Assembly: GCA_003117195.1 (NCBI GenBank)
Contig: BDSI01000159.1
Span: forward strand, 177,038-241,037
DNA: 64,000 nt
From: Eudorina sp. 2006-703-Eu-15
Lineage: Eukaryota; Chlorophyta; Chlorophyceae; Chlamydomonadales; Volvocaceae
Reading direction: 5' to 3'
The translations under genes and the position numbers were made by a program. The notes under the pieces were generated by a model that was not told where the DNA came from, did not search any database, and saw only the letters and a program-made list of their open reading frames with translations. Numbering within the stretch: the first letter of the stretch is position 1; each line of letters begins with the position of its first letter. Positions 60,370 to 64,000 of the stretch are shown here, in pieces.

Positions 60370-60729
60370 TTAATCGTCCCCAAGCAGCTCCGGCTTCACT
60401 TCAACGAGCACCCAGGATTCTGACTCCAGACCCTCATTGCTCAAGCCCCATTCCTCCAGCAAGCTCTTAGCAACCTCGGCAGAGGCCGGCTCCGGCACTT
60501 CATCTCCAGACTCTACCATGTAGGCCAGGCCAGCGGACAGGATGTACTCAGCGTCCTGAGAAGCGTCAGCCACGGACTCGCCGCTACCGATCCCAAAGGA
60601 GAACTGCGGAAAAATTGCGCTGACAGGCCCCTTGGCGAACTTCCGGACGCATGCAGGATACGCCCTTCCGCGCAGCGACTCGATGGAGCTTGAGCTGCAG
60701 CTAGAAGTCGCCTGGCTTTCCTGGGACAT
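60370..60729 (-). CDS. HicB-like antitoxin-fold protein
   Basis: A 119-residue frame from the ATG at 60729. After a Ser-rich start it follows the HicB pattern: a YPA start of the first strand (near residue 24), a charged strand, an IFPQ turn, a GSGES motif where HicB has the G-T/S-G-E/D-T/S signature, a helix (VADASQDAEYILSAGLAYMV), then VPEPA where HicB has IPxPS, and a late VLVEV strand. In bacteria HicB neutralises the HicA mRNA interferase. Here it lies 58 nt downstream of the HicA-like frame on the same strand, the canonical hicA-hicB order. GC content is lower than in surrounding genes. It could be translated from a two-ORF mRNA, or joined to the upstream frame by a possible intron with donor near 60830. 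Homology is from pattern only. Confidence 0.55.
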   Translation of the reverse strand: MSQESQATSSCSSSSIESLRGRAYPACVRKFAKGPVSAIFPQFSFGIGSGESVADASQDAEYILSAGLAYMVESGDEVPEPASAEVAKSLLEEWGLSNEGLESESWVLVEVKPELLGDD

Positions 60730-60787
60730 CGTGCAGCCCCTTCCTGTCCGAAGAGGGAGTTCATACAATGATATAGTGTTTTATTCC

Positions 60788-61045
60788 TTATATGACATCT
60801 GTTAACAGTTTCAGACACGCAGATACCCACCTTCTGAGCTCTCTCCTGGCAGACGCCTGCACTTGAATCGCCTTCTTAGGGTTGTGGTCAACAAACTTGG
60901 CACCTGAACTTGCGTGCCAGAAGTGGATATGACCGTTGCTGGCCTGCTTTATTGCGTGAAACCCCAAATCTGTAAGTGCCGCGTGCAAATCACGGAAGTC
61001 TTTGGTAGCTGTCGAGAGGTCAATATGAATACCTTGGTGCGCCAT
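60788..61045 (-). CDS. HicA-like small protein (mRNA-interferase fold)
   Basis: An 85-residue frame from the ATG at 61045. It shows the HicA/dsRBD-like layout: an N-terminal helix (FRDLHAALTDLGFHAIKQ), an NGH motif where HicA proteins carry the catalytic G-[ST/N]-H histidine, two short strands (HFWHASSGAKFVDHN) and a basic C-terminal helix (SARRELRRW) like that of phage-type HicA variants. In bacteria HicA cleaves mRNA and is held inactive by HicB. The next frame on this strand looks like HicB. A GTGGGT donor-like site lies inside the 3' part near 60830, so the last dozen codons could be intronic. It is equally possible that this is a domesticated or inactive fold. No activity is shown by the sequence. 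Confidence 0.5.
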   Translation of the reverse strand: MAHQGIHIDLSTATKDFRDLHAALTDLGFHAIKQASNGHIHFWHASSGAKFVDHNPKKAIQVQASARRELRRWVSACLKLLTDVI

Positions 61046-61706
61046 CAGTCTCTGCGCGTCAAAAACAAGTAAGTTGGGTCGCGGAGGTCCAACCTATCAA
61101 GAGGTCGTACCACCTTGGAGTCAAGCCATGGCCAAATGTTGTTAGCAAATACAATACGTTTACAATTTCATCCTCAACCTAAACGACGTTATGTAAGACC
61201 CCAGCTTTTGTCGGAGGAATATGGCTGGCGGTCACGGTCACGAATGAGTGTACCGATCCGTTTTGCCTAGGGAAATGAGTTATTACCAGGCGGTGTCGCA
61301 CAGCGTCGCTTTCCTCGCGGCCTGTTTGGCGATCGGGTGTGCGAGAGCATATGGTGCGGCTTCTGTGGGGTCTGGTTCTACCGCACTGCTGCCCCTGCGC
61401 GCTGGTAACCTGGTACACCGGTATGGCTTCGGCTCATGCTGCGACATGACACACGACACGACATGACACCACCTTTCTCATGCTTGGGCCAGAGGTGTGT
61501 CCCAACGCCCGGTTGCTGCTGCTTGAGACCTGACTTGGCGTGTCTTGAGACCCGCCCGCGCTGGACTGCTGTATTGTGTTGGCGGGCCCCTTCCCCCGAT
61601 TTCACTGCATCATTGCTGTTTTGGCGCGACAGGCAGCACGCCGCCCCCTAAATAGATTAAAGAATCAAGCTGGAAAAGGCGGGCCCCATCCCCCCTACCT
61701 CTGCAG
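61046..61706. other. Spacer with a short hydrophobic ORF
   Basis: No firm gene. The AT-richer stretch 61046-61240 may be the promoter of the HicA-like/HicB-like pair. On the plus strand, an ATG at 61278 opens a short hydrophobic frame (SVAFLAACLAIGCARAYG) that could be a first exon of an unknown gene. Confidence 0.3.
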
Positions 61707-61797
61707 ATCCGTCTGATGCTGGTGCTGGCCCCCGCTGCGTGCTGCCTGGCGACGGTGGCACTGCGGACCTCACATACGTGCTGTGCGGCTCACCCAG
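61707..61797 (+). CDS. Isolated exon resembling oligosaccharyltransferase STT3
   Basis: A 91-bp candidate exon with a good acceptor (CTCTGCAG) and a perfect donor (CAG/GTGAGG). It encodes IRLMLVLAPAACCLATVALR plus about ten residues. Eukaryotic STT3, the catalytic subunit of oligosaccharyltransferase in the ER membrane, has RLMLVLAP followed by C-L at the same spacing in its late transmembrane region. No other STT3 exons are recognisable on either side, neither the WWDYG motif nor the N-terminal loops. It is either a captured gene fragment or one exon of a badly eroded or misassembled gene. A basic segment at about 61985-62118 could be a second exon. Confidence 0.4.
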
Positions 61798-63515
61798 GTG
61801 AGGAGGGAAGAGGGAGGGGCGGGGGCAGGTGGGGTGAAGACCACGTAACGAGACAATGTACATCGAGCAGGGGGGCCCCCTTCACGCCCGCATGCCGTAA
61901 CCCCTGGCCCAACAATCCTCCCGTCCGTCCGTCCGGCTGCCTGTCCTGTCCTGTTCCGGGATCCCACCCCTCTGCCACATAGGGCCTGGAAGCCGCCCGC
62001 TGTATTCCCCACCCGGGCCCCACCGCTCTGACTGCGCCGACACGGCAGCAGTGGCAGCCCGAGCAAGGAGGCGGCGGCGGTCGCGCCGTCCGAGTCCGAA
62101 TCCGTTCCGGCCAAAAAGAAGTAAGCGACTTGTTCCTGCTGTTATTGCTGCTGCTCCCCGCCCTGAGCCGCGTTGTCGTAGATTTCATTCACAGCTTTCC
62201 CTCACCTCGCCCCCCTACCCTCCACCCTCTGCATTCCGATGCCCCGGCCTGTACGTGTGATATCCCCTTCAACCCGCCTTTGGTAGCTACCCCCCAGCCG
62301 CTTCTGTTCGCCGTGTGTGGCCTCACCCCGCCCCCGCCCCGGCCTAAACATGGATATTCCCCCCACCCGGGCCGCTTCTCTCCTCTTCACAGATGCATTC
62401 GGAGAACCCAAACGAGGGGCAGCCACAGATGACGCCGACTGAGGCTGTGGCTGGCCCTGCCGAGCACACTCAGTTGGCGGCCGTGCGCGCCTCCACCGCG
62501 CCCGGTACCATGCAGCAGCACGGCCATGGCCAGCAGCGCCGCGCGCCGCGGCTTATTCACCGACAAGATGCTGGGGGCGGTGGGAGCCAAGAAGGTGCCC
62601 TCGGCAAGAGCTCCCTGGCGCCACATAGCCAGGAGGCGGCGGCGGCGCACATCAGCGGCTCGCACGTGCAGGCCGTAATGGCTGCGCGCGTAAGCCTCGC
62701 CGCGCCAGCGGCCGCGGCGGCGCATGCGGCGGACGATAAGGGCGGCCCGGCGGGCGCCACGGTGGTGGGAGGACAAGGTGCGCTGCGGCCGGCAGCAGCA
62801 CACTCTTCTTCGATCTCTCGAAACGGTTTCGCTCCTCTGCATTCGGGCCACCTCCGCATTCCCTTTCCTCTCCCATTGTGTGCGCAGCTCCCGCTATTAC
62901 CCGGCATGACCTTCCACAAGCGAGGGTGAGGGTATAGGTGGCTATGTATTTGGAAAGCATCGCCTGGTTGCTCGATTCACCCTGGTTGGTTCACCTCCCT
63001 CGGTCCCCTCGCCTCCTCGGGTTCCGACATATTTGATCCCAGTTTCAACCACTGCCGTCTCGGTGCGCAGGCGGCGGCGCGGACGGCGCGCCGGGTTCGG
63101 GGGCGACGCCATCAGCGTGCGAGCAAACTTGTACGGCGGGTCCGCTCTCAGCGTAGGAAGCGCACACGCTTTGCGGATTTGAAAAATTCGATAGAGGATG
63201 AAAGTTTGAGCCGGAAAAGTGACTTGGGGTGCAAAAAGCACCCGTCCTGCCAGACAGTTGCCGGACGTAATTGTAAGAATCAGTTACTCCAGAATGTGCC
63301 TTAACTTTTAGAAGGGACGTCGTCAGGTTGTTCACAGCTCGTCTTTTTCGTTCACTCACCATGTTGTCGAGCAGTTTTTTATGCTTGCTAAGTCGGAGTT
63401 GGGGGTTGTTAATCATTTTCTGAATGAGATGAAGGACAGCATTCTATCTAGGTATGGTATCTGCGACATGCATGCAAACACACATATACGGCACATACGC
63501 CGTCCCCCCCCCCTA
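61798..63515. other. Unassigned region, fragments only
   Basis: Several open frames (62393-62929 plus; 62387-62851 minus) are Ala/Arg/Pro-rich and not convincing. The right-hand 66-bp direct repeat lies at 63115-63180. I can name no gene here. Confidence 0.3.
63115..63180 (+). repeat. 66-bp direct repeat, right copy
   Basis: Partner of 59798-59863 (65/66 identity, same orientation). Both copies are followed by an A-rich stretch (CAAAA, GAAAA). Confidence 0.92.
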
Positions 63516-63707
63516 TCAGCCGCCCCCCGACCCGAACCCAGGCGGTATCGGCAGCTGCGCCTCAGGCGCGGTCTCGTCCTCGTTGTACCAGGTGGCCAGG
63601 GTGCCGTACACAAACTTGTTGAACTCGGTGCCGATGTTGTACGTCGTACCGATGTTGTACGTCGTACCGTCCTGCAAGCGGGTAGGTGGTCGCGCACAAT
63701 ATCGCAC
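63516..63707 (-). CDS. Exon-like open frame, unknown protein
   Basis: A minus-strand frame of about 63 codons with a protein-like, non-repetitive composition (EFNKFVYGTLATWYNEDE; PEAQLPIPPGFG) and GC-rich third positions. It carries an in-frame 18-bp tandem duplication (TYNIGT twice). I do not recognise the family. It is probably one exon of a larger gene or gene fragment. Confidence 0.35.
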   Translation of the reverse strand: MRYCARPPTRLQDGTTYNIGTTYNIGTEFNKFVYGTLATWYNEDETAPEAQLPIPPGFGSGGG

Positions 63708-64000
63708 ACTTGTGCGGAGGCTGAAGTTACTTTAACACCCAGATAGACATTCTGGGTTCTAATTTTTTTAATGTGGGGAGTTTTTTAATTTTTTAATGTG
63801 AAGCCCAAAGATGTCGGTGGGGAGTTGAGGTAGTGGGCGCCCCCTGTTCGAAGTTGACGATCATTGGTCGGGATTATCGTGGCTTGCGAGCCAACCGTTG
63901 TGGCTGATGTCCGCGGGACATAAGTGCTTGACGCTGATCGAGGTGGATGAACTCTACTGGGCGCTGGAGGTGAGCGCGGAACCCTCGCAGACATTGTGGA
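63708..64000. other. Window end, no gene seen
   Basis: An AT-rich stretch (TTTTTTAATTTTTTAATGTG at about 63780-63800) and then mixed sequence; nothing assignable. Confidence 0.35.

Overview
The window is nuclear DNA of a volvocine/chlamydomonadalean green alga. Reasons: very high GC in exons and introns, many short phase-consistent exons with GTGAG/GTGGG donors, codon choice strongly biased to G or C, abundant minisatellites and (TG)n tracts, AT-richer gap segments between divergent genes, and proteins typical of that lineage (four-repeat voltage-gated Ca2+ channel, GAF-domain TKL kinase, RandI/L1-like retrotransposon fragment). The exact species cannot be fixed. A short TTTAGGG-type telomere-like patch is present inside an intron. 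All exon models below were built by hand from open frames, splice sites and phase; each complete model closes to a whole number of codons.

Layout. 1-3088: no supported gene. 3089-17246 (minus): 17-exon, about 2,154-residue four-repeat EEEE-type voltage-gated calcium channel whose introns hold several minisatellites. 18576-19001 (plus): single-exon proteasome maturation factor UMP1/POMP. 19815-29010 (minus): nine-exon, about 2,324-residue Gln/Pro/Ala-rich protein of unknown function. 29663-37223 (plus): 13-exon, 960-residue protein with a myristoylation-type N terminus, a GAF-like region and a tyrosine-kinase-like (TKL) protein kinase domain. 41382-44737 (minus): seven-exon GCIP/cyclin-D1-binding-protein-1-like protein. 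45015-45599 (plus): small Gly-rich protein with a C-terminal membrane segment. 48641-54538 (minus): ten-exon TraB-domain protein. 54744-55439 (plus): possible small gene. 55825-57175: 5'-truncated non-LTR retrotransposon ending in an (AC)n tail. 57567-58861 (plus): 5' part of an EMB8/ABHD1-3-type alpha/beta hydrolase, whose remaining exons are not visible. 58862-64000: a lower-GC mosaic with a pair of adjacent small ORFs resembling bacterial HicA and HicB, an isolated STT3-like exon, and two 66-bp direct repeats 3.3 kb apart.

Genes are mostly arranged as divergent pairs sharing short AT-richer gaps (Cav/UMP1, Gln-rich/kinase, GCIP/small protein, TraB/54744 ORF). There is no evidence of a common pathway; this looks like an ordinary gene-rich chromosome arm up to about 58.9 kb.

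The most interesting items are (1) the HicA-like/HicB-like tandem at 60370-61045, arranged as in bacterial toxin-antitoxin operons but embedded in algal nuclear-type DNA between long direct repeats, and (2) a short dispersed repeat (up to about 75 bp) found at least twelve times in this window, every copy inside a predicted intron, in both orientations and in five different genes.
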